DNA of 64,000 bases from Thermoplasmata archaeon. Lineage in GTDB: Archaea; Thermoplasmatota; Thermoplasmata; Thermoplasmatales; GCA-001856825. Of this stretch, positions 1 to 8,788 are shown piece by piece. The stretch lies in contig JAKAXD010000002.1 of the NCBI GenBank assembly GCA_021816725.1, positions 49,957-113,956 on the forward strand, in the 5' to 3' direction. Each line of letters starts with the position of its first letter. The first letter of the stretch is position 1. The notes beneath the pieces are model-generated. The model saw only the letters and a program-made list of their open reading frames with translations, did not search any database and was not told where the DNA came from. The position numbers and the translations under genes were made by a program.

Positions 1-8
1 CTGCACTC

Positions 9-1367
9 TTGATCAAGACACAGGCAGGTGTAAAGACCATCGAGAAGGTATCAAAATTCAAGTTCTGGGATTATTTCATTTCCTTTTATTATTATGCGCT
101 GCCTTTCTTCGCGGCTGCAGGGGTGGCTCTACTGGTCTATGAAGCTTTCCTTGTACTGTCTATTCCAAGGAGCGCGGCACCTTCGCTTTCCTATGTGCTA
201 GCTTTGCCGGGAATAAACCCCGCAATACCTATCGTGTGGGGAATAATAGGCTTAATAGTAGCAGTTGCCCTCCATGAAGCGTCACATGGAATTGCCGCAA
301 GAAGATTCGGGATTTCTGTCAGGAGCACAGGCCTTCTATGGCTCATAATACCGGTAGGAGCATTTGTTGAGCCAGATGAGGAGGAAACAAAGAAGGCAGA
401 ACCAAAAACAAGGGCGAAGATTTTTGCCGCCGGACCAGGTATGAATGTTACGCTTACCGTAATATTCCTAGTCCTTGCAATACTTGTTGCTTACTCGTTT
501 GCACCCGTTCCTGGGGCCCCAGTTCAATCTTCGCTCATTCCAGCTTTTCACCCTGGTGACGTACTGCAATCAATAGATGGAATTTCCATCCCGAATATTA
601 CCGCACTATCTGATCTTTCCATTACCCCGGGGAATTATGTCAACGTCACACTCCTAAGGAGCGGCCATGAGTTGACTGAAAGGGTGATGTACGGCGTGTA
701 CGTAACCGCCGTGTTGAAAAACTACCCTGCATATAACGCAGGTATCACAACAGGAAGTGTCATTATTTCACTTGGGAACCAAAAGATCTCGAACATCACC
801 AACTTCCAGAATTTGGAGGATACTTACAAGGCAGGACAAACAGTTTCTGTTGAAACATTCAACGGGACCAGTTATAACTTCTACAATATCACCTTTGCAT
901 CAAGGTATTCCTATCTGGTTTCAAGTGGAGTAGCAAATCCTGGCATTCCAAAGGATTCCGCTTTCATGGGGATAGAAGTTTCTGTGCTTGGGCTCAGTCT
1001 ATTTGACCAGTATTCCTATTTGAGCCTCATCAGGAACCCTGCTTCTGCTGGCCCTCTGGGATTCTTCGAATACCTCGGCCTACCTTTCCATTTTGAGCTC
1101 CCGCTTCCTTCTGTCCTCCTGTCGACAATATATTCAAACCCGATTTTGCTTAACCTTGAGTATCTTTTTTACTGGCTCTTCTGGCTGAATTTTGCCCTTG
1201 GCCTGATGAATCTCTTGCCTATAGTTCCTCTTGACGGAGGGTATGTTTTTCTCAACATCCCTGCACTGCAGAAAAACAAGAAAGCAAGAGATGCTATTGT
1301 AGCGGCGGTTAGCCTTATAGTGCTTTTCCTGATATTATGGGAACTCATCGGCCCCAGAATAATCTAG
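9..1367 (+). CDS. M50 site-2-type membrane metalloprotease with PDZ-like region (5' partial)
   Basis: Predicted intramembrane zinc protease of the M50/site-2 family, which cleaves substrates within or near the membrane. Seen: HEASH (HExxH zinc motif) at about residues 89-93 inside a hydrophobic helix, a downstream LDGG at about residue 409 supplying the third metal ligand, several transmembrane segments, and a central region (about 170-300) resembling two PDZ-like units. The frame stays open to the left edge of the window, so the TTG at 9 is only the first possible start and the true N-terminus may be missing. Its stop overlaps by 4 bp the end of the convergent small gene. Substrate unknown; family call is firm. 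Confidence 0.88.
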   Translation: MIKTQAGVKTIEKVSKFKFWDYFISFYYYALPFFAAAGVALLVYEAFLVLSIPRSAAPSLSYVLALPGINPAIPIVWGIIGLIVAVALHEASHGIAARRFGISVRSTGLLWLIIPVGAFVEPDEEETKKAEPKTRAKIFAAGPGMNVTLTVIFLVLAILVAYSFAPVPGAPVQSSLIPAFHPGDVLQSIDGISIPNITALSDLSITPGNYVNVTLLRSGHELTERVMYGVYVTAVLKNYPAYNAGITTGSVIISLGNQKISNITNFQNLEDTYKAGQTVSVETFNGTSYNFYNITFASRYSYLVSSGVANPGIPKDSAFMGIEVSVLGLSLFDQYSYLSLIRNPASAGPLGFFEYLGLPFHFELPLPSVLLSTIYSNPILLNLEYLFYWLFWLNFALGLMNLLPIVPLDGGYVFLNIPALQKNKKARDAIVAAVSLIVLFLILWELIGPRII

Positions 1368-1576
1368 ACAAGGCTCATCTGGAATTGGTTTCCTGAGCTT
1401 CTGCTTATTGCCAAATCGAAGTAGCTTACTGGTAGTTTTGAACTTTCGGAGAAGGAAAGTGCCTCTTTTTTGAATGACACAAAATTAGGGCAGAGATTGC
1501 ATCTCGTGGTTTCATTTCTTAAAAAATTGCAGTTCCCGTTTGAATTGTAAAAGCAGAATCTCCCGATTGACTCCAC
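1364..1576 (-). CDS. Small cysteine-rich protein, unknown function
   Basis: A 70-residue ORF not recognised as a known family. It starts with GTG, and an AGGAGGTTGAG ribosome binding site lies about 9 nt upstream, which is the main reason for believing it is translated. Four cysteines near residues 8, 16, 26 and 29 (C-x7-C-x9-C-x2-C) could bind a metal; the C-terminal half is serine-rich and featureless. It ends convergently against the M50 protease gene and lies downstream of purB on the same strand. It could be a small zinc protein or a chance ORF; the ribosome binding site favours a real gene. Confidence 0.5.
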   Translation of the reverse strand: MESIGRFCFYNSNGNCNFLRNETTRCNLCPNFVSFKKEALSFSESSKLPVSYFDLAISRSSGNQFQMSLV

Positions 1577-1652
1577 CGTTACTCAACCTCCTGTTCGATA
1601 AATACTTTGGTTCTTCAGGACTTTGAAATCAAGATTTAACTTAGACTTTGAA

Positions 1653-3014
1653 TTACCCCACTTTTTGAGCTGCCCCTTTTTTTGCGTCGTAATTTGCCCT
1701 GACCTCTTCAAATTTCTTCAGTATACTTTCCGTAATCTCGATGGAGTTGCCCGTATAATCCAATGGCGACAATTTGATAATGTTCTTTCCGCTCCTTTTC
1801 CGTATATTTTCCCATAGTTCCCCTCCCTTTTCCCTTGCCTCCATTGATGCCTGCCTGACAATCTCGTGAGCCTCCTGTCTACCGTATCCGTTATTCACTA
1901 GAGCCATAAGGTAAGCCTCCCCAAGTGCCATATCGTTGGCAAGTACATTCTTAAGCATTACGTCCGAGTTTACCCTGAGCCCCCCGAGCACATAGATCAT
2001 CTTGTTCAGTATGTCGTCTATGAGAATCGACACATACGGGATTATGAATCGTTCTGAAGCGCTGTTAGTCAAATCCCTCTCGTGCCATAGAACTGCAGAT
2101 TCGTGCATTGGGGTGACAAATCCTCTTATGATTCTGGCAAGTGAGACAATATTCTCGGATGTTACAGGATTTATCTTTTGGGCCATGGTACTGGAACCAA
2201 CCTGTTTTGCCTCATTGAACGGCTCCTGAACTTCATTAATCTCGGTTCTTTGAAGATTTCTAACCTCTGTCGCAATTTTTTCCAGAGAGGTGGCGATATT
2301 TGCAACAATTGAAACGTACTCCACGTACCTGTCCCTGTCAACTATTTGTGTTGGACCCTCCTCCTCATTAATTCCCAGGTTTCGCATCAACGTGGACTGC
2401 ACCTTGATTGTATCCTTTCCGAGGGCAGCGCCCGTGCCTACTGCCCCCATGAATTTCCCTACTACCACTCTCTTTTTTGATTCTTCCACCCGAGCCAGGT
2501 GGCGCATCACTTCAGCCAGATATACGGAAGTTTTCAACCCAAAAGTTATCGGTAGTGCCTGCTGCCCGTGTGTTCTCCCAATCATGACAGTATGCTTGTT
2601 TTTCTTAGAAAGATCATACAATACTTCAGACAAACCTAGCAGGTCTCCAATCAATATTGAATAGAACCTCTTGAATTGCAGTGCGTTAACTGTATCTGTT
2701 ATGTCATTGGACGTTGCACCTAAATGAACGAATCTTCCACTCTCCCCCGAAACTGAACTGAGCACCTTGACCATTGCCATCACATTGTGCCCTATTTCCG
2801 CTTCAACCCGCTTCACTTCCTTTATATCGACATGCTTTAGGTTGGCGTTCTTCCATATCTCCTCTGCTGCCTCCTTTGGCACTATTCCTATTTCTGCTTC
2901 TGCCTTGGCTAGAGACGCCTCGACCTCAAGCATGTATTCAAGAGTAGACTCTTCCGAGAATATCGCCTTGACCTCTTCCCTTCCGTATCTGTAATCCAGG
3001 GGAGAAACAATCAT
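1653..3014 (-). CDS. purB: Adenylosuccinate lyase
   Basis: Catalyses two fumarate-releasing steps of purine synthesis: SAICAR to AICAR, and adenylosuccinate to AMP. The 453-residue protein has the full length of the family, the signature loop SSTMAQKINP (about residues 266-275), an early RYGREEV segment after the start, and the TGATSNDI-like catalytic segment, here GATSNDITDT. Start is the ATG at 3014; upstream on the minus strand an AATATAG TATA-like box lies about 30 nt away, suggesting a leaderless or short-leader transcript. Monocistronic or leading into the small cysteine-rich gene. Annotation is secure. Confidence 0.96.
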   Translation of the reverse strand: MIVSPLDYRYGREEVKAIFSEESTLEYMLEVEASLAKAEAEIGIVPKEAAEEIWKNANLKHVDIKEVKRVEAEIGHNVMAMVKVLSSVSGESGRFVHLGATSNDITDTVNALQFKRFYSILIGDLLGLSEVLYDLSKKNKHTVMIGRTHGQQALPITFGLKTSVYLAEVMRHLARVEESKKRVVVGKFMGAVGTGAALGKDTIKVQSTLMRNLGINEEEGPTQIVDRDRYVEYVSIVANIATSLEKIATEVRNLQRTEINEVQEPFNEAKQVGSSTMAQKINPVTSENIVSLARIIRGFVTPMHESAVLWHERDLTNSASERFIIPYVSILIDDILNKMIYVLGGLRVNSDVMLKNVLANDMALGEAYLMALVNNGYGRQEAHEIVRQASMEAREKGGELWENIRKRSGKNIIKLSPLDYTGNSIEITESILKKFEEVRANYDAKKGAAQKVG

Positions 3015-3326
3015 ATCAAAATATCGGGATTTAGAATAACTATATTTCTATCTTAAGAGAGGCTGCCATAAACCCTAGAAACTTAAGCTTTTTACCTTGA
3101 AGGTCCCACTGGAAATTCTCCTGATTATTGAAAGTTCTACAAAGATTATGTAAACAATCACCAAGGCTCATTGTTACAATTGAAATAAAGACGACAGTGA
3201 CCTGGAAGAATACTGTACCCCAGCAGCTTAGACGAGATGCTTCATTCTGTGCCCTCCATTTCCAAATAAAGGGTAAATTACCGATGAGAAAAATGACACG
3301 CCTCAATCTCAGTTTCAAGGTAGTGG
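3015..3326. other. Intergenic region without a convincing gene
   Basis: About 310 bp between purB and the NRAMP transporter, both on the minus strand. The right part holds the presumed purB promoter just above 3014. Two overlapping ORFs on opposite strands occupy the rest, but neither has a ribosome binding site, recognisable motif or typical composition. It may contain remnants of a decayed gene; nothing else is visible. Confidence 0.5.
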
Positions 3327-4529
3327 TCAAATTATCTGCAGGATAGAGAATAGTCCGAGCCCAACTGCAAGTACCATGAATACGTAGAGAAATACAGTTC
3401 TAGGCATCCCTATCCTATACTGGCCCATGATCTTCTCGTTAGATCCTATTCGTATTACCACTAGAAGTGGCAGAGCCAAGGCTATGGAACTCAATACCAT
3501 GATGTCGAGCGCAAGATTGATGAGATTGGTTATTAGGAGGGTCAATATTGCAGCCGGTATTATCTCAACCAGATAGATGCTATAGAATTTCTTCTGCTTT
3601 CTGAAACCCCTATTAAAGCTCCCTCCCATCTTGAGTACATCTGATAGTGAATACGACATACTCATGGATATTACAAACATGGCAAGGAGTCCTGCGACAC
3701 CCAATGCAATTGCAAAAATCAGTGGACCAATTGGGCCTACTACGTGACTCAAGGCGGATGCGACGTAAGTGACTGAATTTCCATTAATAAACCCGTCCTG
3801 CGCTAGCTTCCATGAGAATACAACAATGGCAATCATGAGACCTTCGGATGCAATGGCTCCCTGAAGCGTGCCCCAGCTTTCCTTCTTCATGCCGGATATC
3901 TTGATCCCTGCGTCCACATCTGCTGCCTGATGATAGAAAAGCATCCATGGCATTATCACGGCTCCGATGTTTGCAGCAATCAAAAAATAGAATGAATCAG
4001 ACGGAACGAAGGGAACGAAGTCTCCTAAATGTACGTGATGAGGGTATACAAGGAAGTCTAAGACAACAAAGAGGAATAATAGGAATCCCATTGCAACGAG
4101 AAATACCTCTATTTTCTTGTATTTGCCAGTGATAATGACAAGCGTATGGACCACTACAACAAAAATTATTGCAACGATTATCGGAATACCTATTATTGAG
4201 GCTGCCACTGCAATGCCTGCAAATTCCCCTACGTAAGCGGCGAAATCTATAACCGCTGTACCTGCAACTGCAGTTACTGTCCATCCGTGCCCAAAATGTT
4301 GAGAAATCACCTGTCCCAAGGTCTTTCCAGTCACAGCCCCTATCCTCGAGGATGTGTCTTGAACGAAATAAAGCGGTATTATCAAGACTATAAGGAATAT
4401 TATCAGGTGGGCCTTGAATTCTATGCCTGATTGAATTGCGGTTATAACACTCGGTGCATCCAGATCAGCCAACATAACAACCCATCCGGGTCCCAGTACT
4501 GGAAGCAGTTTCTTAAGAGTCGGGTTCAT
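3327..4529 (-). CDS. NRAMP-family divalent metal transporter, divergent motif
   Basis: About eleven transmembrane helices and overall NRAMP layout. The protein begins with the family's GPGW segment followed by LADLDAPSVIT where classical NRAMPs have the metal-binding DPGN of helix 1, and it has GAVIMPWMLFYH where they have MPHN in helix 6. Two canonical ligand positions therefore differ (DPGN to DAPS, MPHN to MPWM). It lies 11 bp downstream of the DtxR regulator gene and is presumably cotranscribed under the same operator, which points to Fe or Mn uptake. The motif changes leave Mg or proton-coupled variants possible. Family firm, ion uncertain. Confidence 0.85.
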   Translation of the reverse strand: MNPTLKKLLPVLGPGWVVMLADLDAPSVITAIQSGIEFKAHLIIFLIVLIIPLYFVQDTSSRIGAVTGKTLGQVISQHFGHGWTVTAVAGTAVIDFAAYVGEFAGIAVAASIIGIPIIVAIIFVVVVHTLVIITGKYKKIEVFLVAMGFLLFLFVVLDFLVYPHHVHLGDFVPFVPSDSFYFLIAANIGAVIMPWMLFYHQAADVDAGIKISGMKKESWGTLQGAIASEGLMIAIVVFSWKLAQDGFINGNSVTYVASALSHVVGPIGPLIFAIALGVAGLLAMFVISMSMSYSLSDVLKMGGSFNRGFRKQKKFYSIYLVEIIPAAILTLLITNLINLALDIMVLSSIALALPLLVVIRIGSNEKIMGQYRIGMPRTVFLYVFMVLAVGLGLFSILQII

Positions 4530-4540
4530 TTCAATTCATT

Positions 4541-5236
4541 TTAGAGCTGGTGGGCATTCTCAAGGGAAATGGAGGTGCTAACATGATGAGTGTTGTTGAG
4601 TGCTATTGGTTTATCCCCCGGTCTCAGCCTGATCGTCCTTCCCATCTGGATGGGTACCTTCAGCTCGCCATTTTGACCTGTCAGGTAGAGACTGTCTCCC
4701 CCCTTCTCCAGTCTGACGGGCATCCCTGGCGTTGAACCGGCATCCAGAAGCTTCTTCAGAAAAGAATATTCCTCAAGCACCTGCCTTACAAGATAATACT
4801 TGCCTTCGGGAGCGTCGGAAGCACTTACCTCTATCATCTTCCGGTCTGGTTCAATGGGGTTACCGTGGGGGCAGTAGTCGGGCGATCCCATTTTCCTGTA
4901 TAGATTTGACAGGAGTTTGTCAGGAAAATCGTGCTCGAGGTCCATTACTGCATTGTGGACTTCGTCCCATGGAACTTCTAGAAATGCGTATGCAAAGTGC
5001 TCAGTGATCCGATGAGCCCTAATCATCTGCATTGCATTTACATACCCGTCCCTAGTAAACCTCAGCCCCTGTTTGCCCACAATCAGCTGTTTTTCCCTTT
5101 CCAGCCTGTGAATTCCTTCCCAGGCCGATGGAAGAGAGATGCTCAACCGCTGGGCCACGCTCTTTTCGTTGACAAATTCGTAACTTTCGTTTAGCTCCCA
5201 TATCGCCAAGAGATAATCCTCGGCATTATGTTTCAC
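4541..5236 (-). CDS. DtxR/MntR-family metal-dependent transcriptional regulator
   Basis: Metal-sensing repressor. The N-terminal winged helix (about residues 1-65) carries the family pattern EDYLLAIWEL and AQRLSISLPSAWEGIHRLE. The dimerisation domain (70-140) includes HRITEHF and the ligand-like segment VMDLEHDFPD, plus CPHGNPI. The C-terminal part (about 160-220) resembles an SH3-like/FeoA domain. Start is the GTG at 5236; no ATG lies near. A 9-bp-arm inverted repeat sits 6 bp upstream and overlaps the TATA-like box, so the gene is probably autoregulated. First gene of an operon with the NRAMP transporter. Confidence 0.92.
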   Translation of the reverse strand: MKHNAEDYLLAIWELNESYEFVNEKSVAQRLSISLPSAWEGIHRLEREKQLIVGKQGLRFTRDGYVNAMQMIRAHRITEHFAYAFLEVPWDEVHNAVMDLEHDFPDKLLSNLYRKMGSPDYCPHGNPIEPDRKMIEVSASDAPEGKYYLVRQVLEEYSFLKKLLDAGSTPGMPVRLEKGGDSLYLTGQNGELKVPIQMGRTIRLRPGDKPIALNNTHHVSTSISLENAHQL

Positions 5237-5241
5237 TTCAG

Positions 5242-5263
5242 TTAATTAGGGTAGCCTAATTAA
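5242..5263. promoter_or_regulatory. DtxR/IdeR-like operator (perfect inverted repeat)
   Basis: Arms TTAATTAGG (5242-5250) and CCTAATTAA (5255-5263) are exact reverse complements separated by GTAG. The core TTAGGGTAGCCTAA resembles the bacterial DtxR/IdeR consensus TTAGGTTAGSCTAACCTAA. It lies 6 bp upstream of the regulator's GTG start and overlaps its TATA-like TTTAATTA (minus strand, around 5258-5269). A bound repressor would block TBP/TFB. Confidence 0.8.
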
Positions 5264-5342
5264 AGATTGCTAAAGGCTTGGTCAAGCAAATCCAATACAT
5301 TGCAAACTTGATCCGCAGATGAATTTGGAGCAGGTACATAAA

Positions 5343-5350
5343 TTATAATA
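5343..5350 (+). promoter_or_regulatory. TATA-like box of the riboflavin reductase gene
   Basis: TTATAATA centred about 27 nt before the ATG at 5373, with no Shine-Dalgarno between them. This is the spacing of a leaderless archaeal transcript. Confidence 0.55.
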
Positions 5351-5372
5351 TTTCTTACTTGTTCGTTATTAA

Positions 5373-6011
5373 ATGAAACCATACGTGAAGATAAATTTCG
5401 CCTGCTCCATGGATGGGAGGATCGCCTTAAGAGGGGGTAAGGCATTCAAATTCTCTAACAATGAGGATCTTGCCAGGGTACATAGGATACGTTCGGAATC
5501 TGACATAATCTTGGTAGGAAGGAACACCATAAACCTGGACGATCCTAAATTGGTGGTCAACGAGAAATATCATAAATCTGACCACATCCCAGATGCAGCC
5601 ATACTGGACTCCAACCTGACTGTCAATTATGAAGCTAGGGTATTCACATATCCAAGGAAGGTAGTGATCTTCTGTGGGAGTGGGGCAAAGGATGAAAAAA
5701 TCCCTGTCAACCTGCGATCGAAGATAGTTCTGAGGAAGAGCGAAACGTCCCGCCCTGATTCCGGGTTCGTTCTTAGGGAACTTGGGAAAATGGGATATTC
5801 TAGGATAATGATAGAAGGCGGGAAATCAGTCATAACATCCTTTATCTCTGAAGGAAACTGGGATGAGATCTCTATATTCTACTCCCCGGTCATGATGGGA
5901 GAGGAGGGCATACCAATGTTCGGGGTAGCAGAATATCCGATAGAACTAGGTACACCCGAAGTGTCTAAATTGGGGAAGGGTTTTTTGGTTAGAATCAAAA
6001 AAGGATTATAA
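5373..6011 (+). CDS. arfC: Archaeal 2,5-diamino-6-ribosylamino-pyrimidinone 5'-phosphate reductase
   Basis: NADPH-dependent reductase of archaeal riboflavin (and F420 flavin-moiety) synthesis, acting on the ribosyl side chain of the diaminopyrimidinone phosphate. The 212 residues match the single-domain RibD-C/DHFR-like family. Seen: KPYVKINFACSMDGRIA at the N-terminus, SDIILVGRNTINLDDPKL in the middle, and IMIEGGKSVITSFI around residues 150-165, which binds the cofactor. Leaderless start at 5373. It is separated from the ribB-ribC-ribH operon by about 18 kb; downstream it is followed closely by S-adenosylhomocysteine hydrolase. Confidence 0.88.
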   Translation: MKPYVKINFACSMDGRIALRGGKAFKFSNNEDLARVHRIRSESDIILVGRNTINLDDPKLVVNEKYHKSDHIPDAAILDSNLTVNYEARVFTYPRKVVIFCGSGAKDEKIPVNLRSKIVLRKSETSRPDSGFVLRELGKMGYSRIMIEGGKSVITSFISEGNWDEISIFYSPVMMGEEGIPMFGVAEYPIELGTPEVSKLGKGFLVRIKKGL

Positions 6012-6031
6012 TCATATACGATTCATTGTAT

Positions 6032-7246
6032 ATGGACGGCAAGAAGAAGATTGAATGGGCAATGAAATGGATGCCCGTACTGGATATGATAAGGAAGGAT
6101 TTCATCTCAAGCAAGCCTTTCAAGGGAATGAATATATCAATGGCCCTTCACCTGGAGGCCAAGACTGCAGTACTTGCTTACACTTTGAAACAGGGCGGGG
6201 CAAGAGTGAGCATAGCTGGGTGCAACCCCCTGAGTACGGACGATGAAGTGGCAAAATCCCTAAAGGAAGACTACGGGTTGAATGTATATGCCAAGCGTGG
6301 ACTCACCAAGGAAGAATACTATGAGAGCCTGTCAAATACGATTGATGTAGAACCTGACATAATAATAGACGATGGAGGTGATCTTACAGGACTGGTGCAC
6401 AACGACAAAAGTGTTTACAAGAACATCAAGGGAGGAAATGAGGAGACTACAACCGGGGTTGTCAGGTTAAAAAACATGGAAAAAGCGGGTGCCCTCAAGT
6501 TCCCAATGTTTGACGTAAATGATGCACTGATGAAGCACCTTTTCGACAACAGATATGGAACTGGACAAAGCACGATAGACGGAATATTGACTGCCACTAA
6601 CCTGGTCATCGCTGGAAAGAACGTGGTAGTAGGAGGGTACGGATGGTGTGGAAGAGGGATAGCTAACAAGATGAGGGGTCTAGGGGCAAATGTTACCGTA
6701 ACAGAGATAGACCCATTCAAATCCATAGAAGCGCACATGGACGGTTTCAGAGTAAAACAGATGAAGGATGCAATAAGTGACGCTGATTTTGTCATAACTG
6801 CGACGGGCGTGAAGGATATAGTAACACCGGAACTCCTAAGGTATGCCAAGGATGGGATAATCCTGGCAAACTCAGGCCACTTCAACAACGAGGTTGCAGT
6901 CGATGATATTGAAAAGGTGTTTGGAAAGGGGAAGGAAGTGAGGAAGAATGTTACTCAATACAATGTTGGGAAGAAGAAGGCATACGTCCTGTCAGATGGG
7001 CGTCTTGTAAATCTTGCATCAGGTCAGGGGCATCCTGCGGAAATTATGGACCTTTCTTTCTCAATACAAGCACTAACTGCTCGGTTCATTGCAGACAACC
7101 CTCCAAAGAATCCGGGAGTTTATCCTGTACCTCACGAAATCGACCTGGATGTTGCAAATTCATATTTACATTCCTACGGAATAAAGATCGATAAACTAAC
7201 GAAGGAGCAAATGAGATATATCAATTCGTGGCAGGAAGGAACCTGA
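6032..7246 (+). CDS. ahcY: Adenosylhomocysteinase (S-adenosylhomocysteine hydrolase)
   Basis: Reversibly splits S-adenosylhomocysteine to adenosine and homocysteine, relieving product inhibition of methyltransferases. Seen: MALHLEAKTAVL, GCNPLSTDD, the NAD-binding VVGGYGWCGRGIA (about residues 205-217), ILANSGHFNNE, and the C-terminal PGVYPVPHEID with a final RYINSW segment. About 404 residues, the archaeal length without the eukaryotic insertion. A TTG lies two codons upstream, but the ATG at 6032 is preferred. It starts about 20 bp after arfC and is probably cotranscribed with it. Confidence 0.95.
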   Translation: MDGKKKIEWAMKWMPVLDMIRKDFISSKPFKGMNISMALHLEAKTAVLAYTLKQGGARVSIAGCNPLSTDDEVAKSLKEDYGLNVYAKRGLTKEEYYESLSNTIDVEPDIIIDDGGDLTGLVHNDKSVYKNIKGGNEETTTGVVRLKNMEKAGALKFPMFDVNDALMKHLFDNRYGTGQSTIDGILTATNLVIAGKNVVVGGYGWCGRGIANKMRGLGANVTVTEIDPFKSIEAHMDGFRVKQMKDAISDADFVITATGVKDIVTPELLRYAKDGIILANSGHFNNEVAVDDIEKVFGKGKEVRKNVTQYNVGKKKAYVLSDGRLVNLASGQGHPAEIMDLSFSIQALTARFIADNPPKNPGVYPVPHEIDLDVANSYLHSYGIKIDKLTKEQMRYINSWQEGT

Positions 7247-7307
7247 TTAATTTCAGCATCAATATTTTCCAGGCAAATCATAAATAATCAATATTGGATA
7301 TGGCGGT

Positions 7308-8366
7308 GTGCCGTTTGAGAAACTGGCCGAGATGATACTCCCCAGGGAGGTCATTGGGGGCCATGGTGCAATCGAAAGGATCGGCGAAGTGTTCAAAAAA
7401 CTCACGATATCGCAGAGGAGCATAATAGTCACGGGCAGGAATACTGTCAAACTGGCCGGAGACAGAGTCAAAGGGCTCCTCGAGGCCTCAGGCATAGATA
7501 CTGAAATAATAATCACTGATTACGCTACGGAAGAGAACGTAGAGATGGTTAAAGCTCAAACCAAGGACTTTAATGCAAATATCATCATTGGAATAGGGGG
7601 AGGGACTAAGATCGACATTGCCAAGAAGAGTGCATTTGACCTTGGGCTAGATTTTATCTCAATACCCACCTCTGCTAGCCATGACGGTGTTGCTAGTCCC
7701 AGGGCATCTATCATAAAGAATGGGCTGTCAACATCTGTAGAAGCTACCATGCCTGCAGCAATCATTGCAGACACGGAAATAATAGTCAAGGCGCCATTCA
7801 GATTCCTAGCGGCAGGGGCAGCTGACGTACTTTCCAACCTGCCTGCCCTCAGGGACTGGAATTTGGGGCACAGGTTGAAGGGGGAGAGAGTCAGCAGCTC
7901 CGCTTATTCAATCTCTGAATTTGCCGCAAAGGAAATAATCAATAATGCATCTCAGATCAAACCTCACGTTGAAGAAAGCGTTTGGCTCGTGATCAAGCAG
8001 ATAGTATTCTCTGGAATAGCAATGAGCATTGCGGGGAGTTCCAGACCTGCTTCGGGTTCGGAGCACATGTTTGCCCATGCTGTCGACACCATAAAGAAAG
8101 GAAACGGACTGCACGGCGAATTGTGCGGTATCGGCTCAATAATTGCCATGTACCTGCACGGCGCTGATTGGATGACTATAAAGAACACGCTTCAGACTAT
8201 CGGGGCTCCGACTACCCTGGACCAGGTCTCGCTGACGGAGGAAGATGCAATACAGGCACTTATGATGGCACATAAGACAAAGCCCGACAGATATACGATA
8301 CTGGGAGAAAGTGGCCTCAGCGAAAGCGCTGCGATGGAAGCGTTGCGCATCACGGGAGTTTCATAA
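7308..8366 (+). CDS. egsA: Glycerol-1-phosphate dehydrogenase [NAD(P)+]
   Basis: Reduces dihydroxyacetone phosphate to sn-glycerol-1-phosphate, the stereospecific backbone of archaeal ether lipids. The 352 residues show the nucleotide-binding IIGIGGGTKIDIAKK (about residues 93-107), the conserved IPTSASHDGVASPRAS, and zinc ligands in the SGSEHMFAHA and HGELCGIG segments. Start is the GTG at 7308. The 3' end overlaps the start of the UPF0179 gene by one base, giving a tight operon with it and the YchF-type GTPase. Confidence 0.95.
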   Translation: MPFEKLAEMILPREVIGGHGAIERIGEVFKKLTISQRSIIVTGRNTVKLAGDRVKGLLEASGIDTEIIITDYATEENVEMVKAQTKDFNANIIIGIGGGTKIDIAKKSAFDLGLDFISIPTSASHDGVASPRASIIKNGLSTSVEATMPAAIIADTEIIVKAPFRFLAAGAADVLSNLPALRDWNLGHRLKGERVSSSAYSISEFAAKEIINNASQIKPHVEESVWLVIKQIVFSGIAMSIAGSSRPASGSEHMFAHAVDTIKKGNGLHGELCGIGSIIAMYLHGADWMTIKNTLQTIGAPTTLDQVSLTEEDAIQALMMAHKTKPDRYTILGESGLSESAAMEALRITGVS

Positions 8367-8788
8367 TGGTCATAACGCTCGTTCCAAAGAACATTGCAAA
8401 GGATGGATCGGTATTCCAGTATTTCGCCCCCGCTCCGGAATGCAACGTTTGCAACCTTAAGAACGTCTGCCACAATCTTACACCTGGTTCATACTACAAG
8501 GTTGTCAAATTCAGGGAGAAGGAGCACAAATGCTTCATTCACGAATATGACAAGGTGTATACTGTTGAAGTGGTTGAGGTCAGTAGGAGCATAATGATCC
8601 CCTTGAAGATAGCAAAGGAGGGGGCAAAGGTAACTTATAAGAGACCAGAGTGTGATGATTATGAATGTAAGCTGGCAGGTATATGCATTCTGAGCTATAT
8701 GAAGGACAGATCAAAGATCAAAGTCAATGAAGTGCTTGAAAACAAATGCCCCAGAGGCTTAGGCCTGGTTGAAACCAAGATAGAATGA
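8366..8788 (+). CDS. UPF0179 family protein
   Basis: Archaea-specific conserved protein of unknown function. The 140 residues match the UPF0179 pattern: CNVCNLKNVCHNL near residues 28-40, then CFIHEYDKVYTVEVVE, and a second cysteine group CDDYECKLAGIC followed by KCPRGLGLVE. At least eight conserved-type cysteines suggest bound zinc or an iron-sulfur cluster; this is inference. Its ATG overlaps the egsA stop and its own stop overlaps the downstream GTPase start by 4 bp, so the three genes are probably translationally coupled. Confidence 0.85.
   Translation: MVITLVPKNIAKDGSVFQYFAPAPECNVCNLKNVCHNLTPGSYYKVVKFREKEHKCFIHEYDKVYTVEVVEVSRSIMIPLKIAKEGAKVTYKRPECDDYECKLAGICILSYMKDRSKIKVNEVLENKCPRGLGLVETKIE

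Noticed and set aside
3040-3346. Overlapping ORFs of 96 and 72 codons on opposite strands between purB and the NRAMP gene
   Set aside because: No ribosome binding site, promoter or recognisable motif; composition looks random. A decayed gene cannot be excluded.
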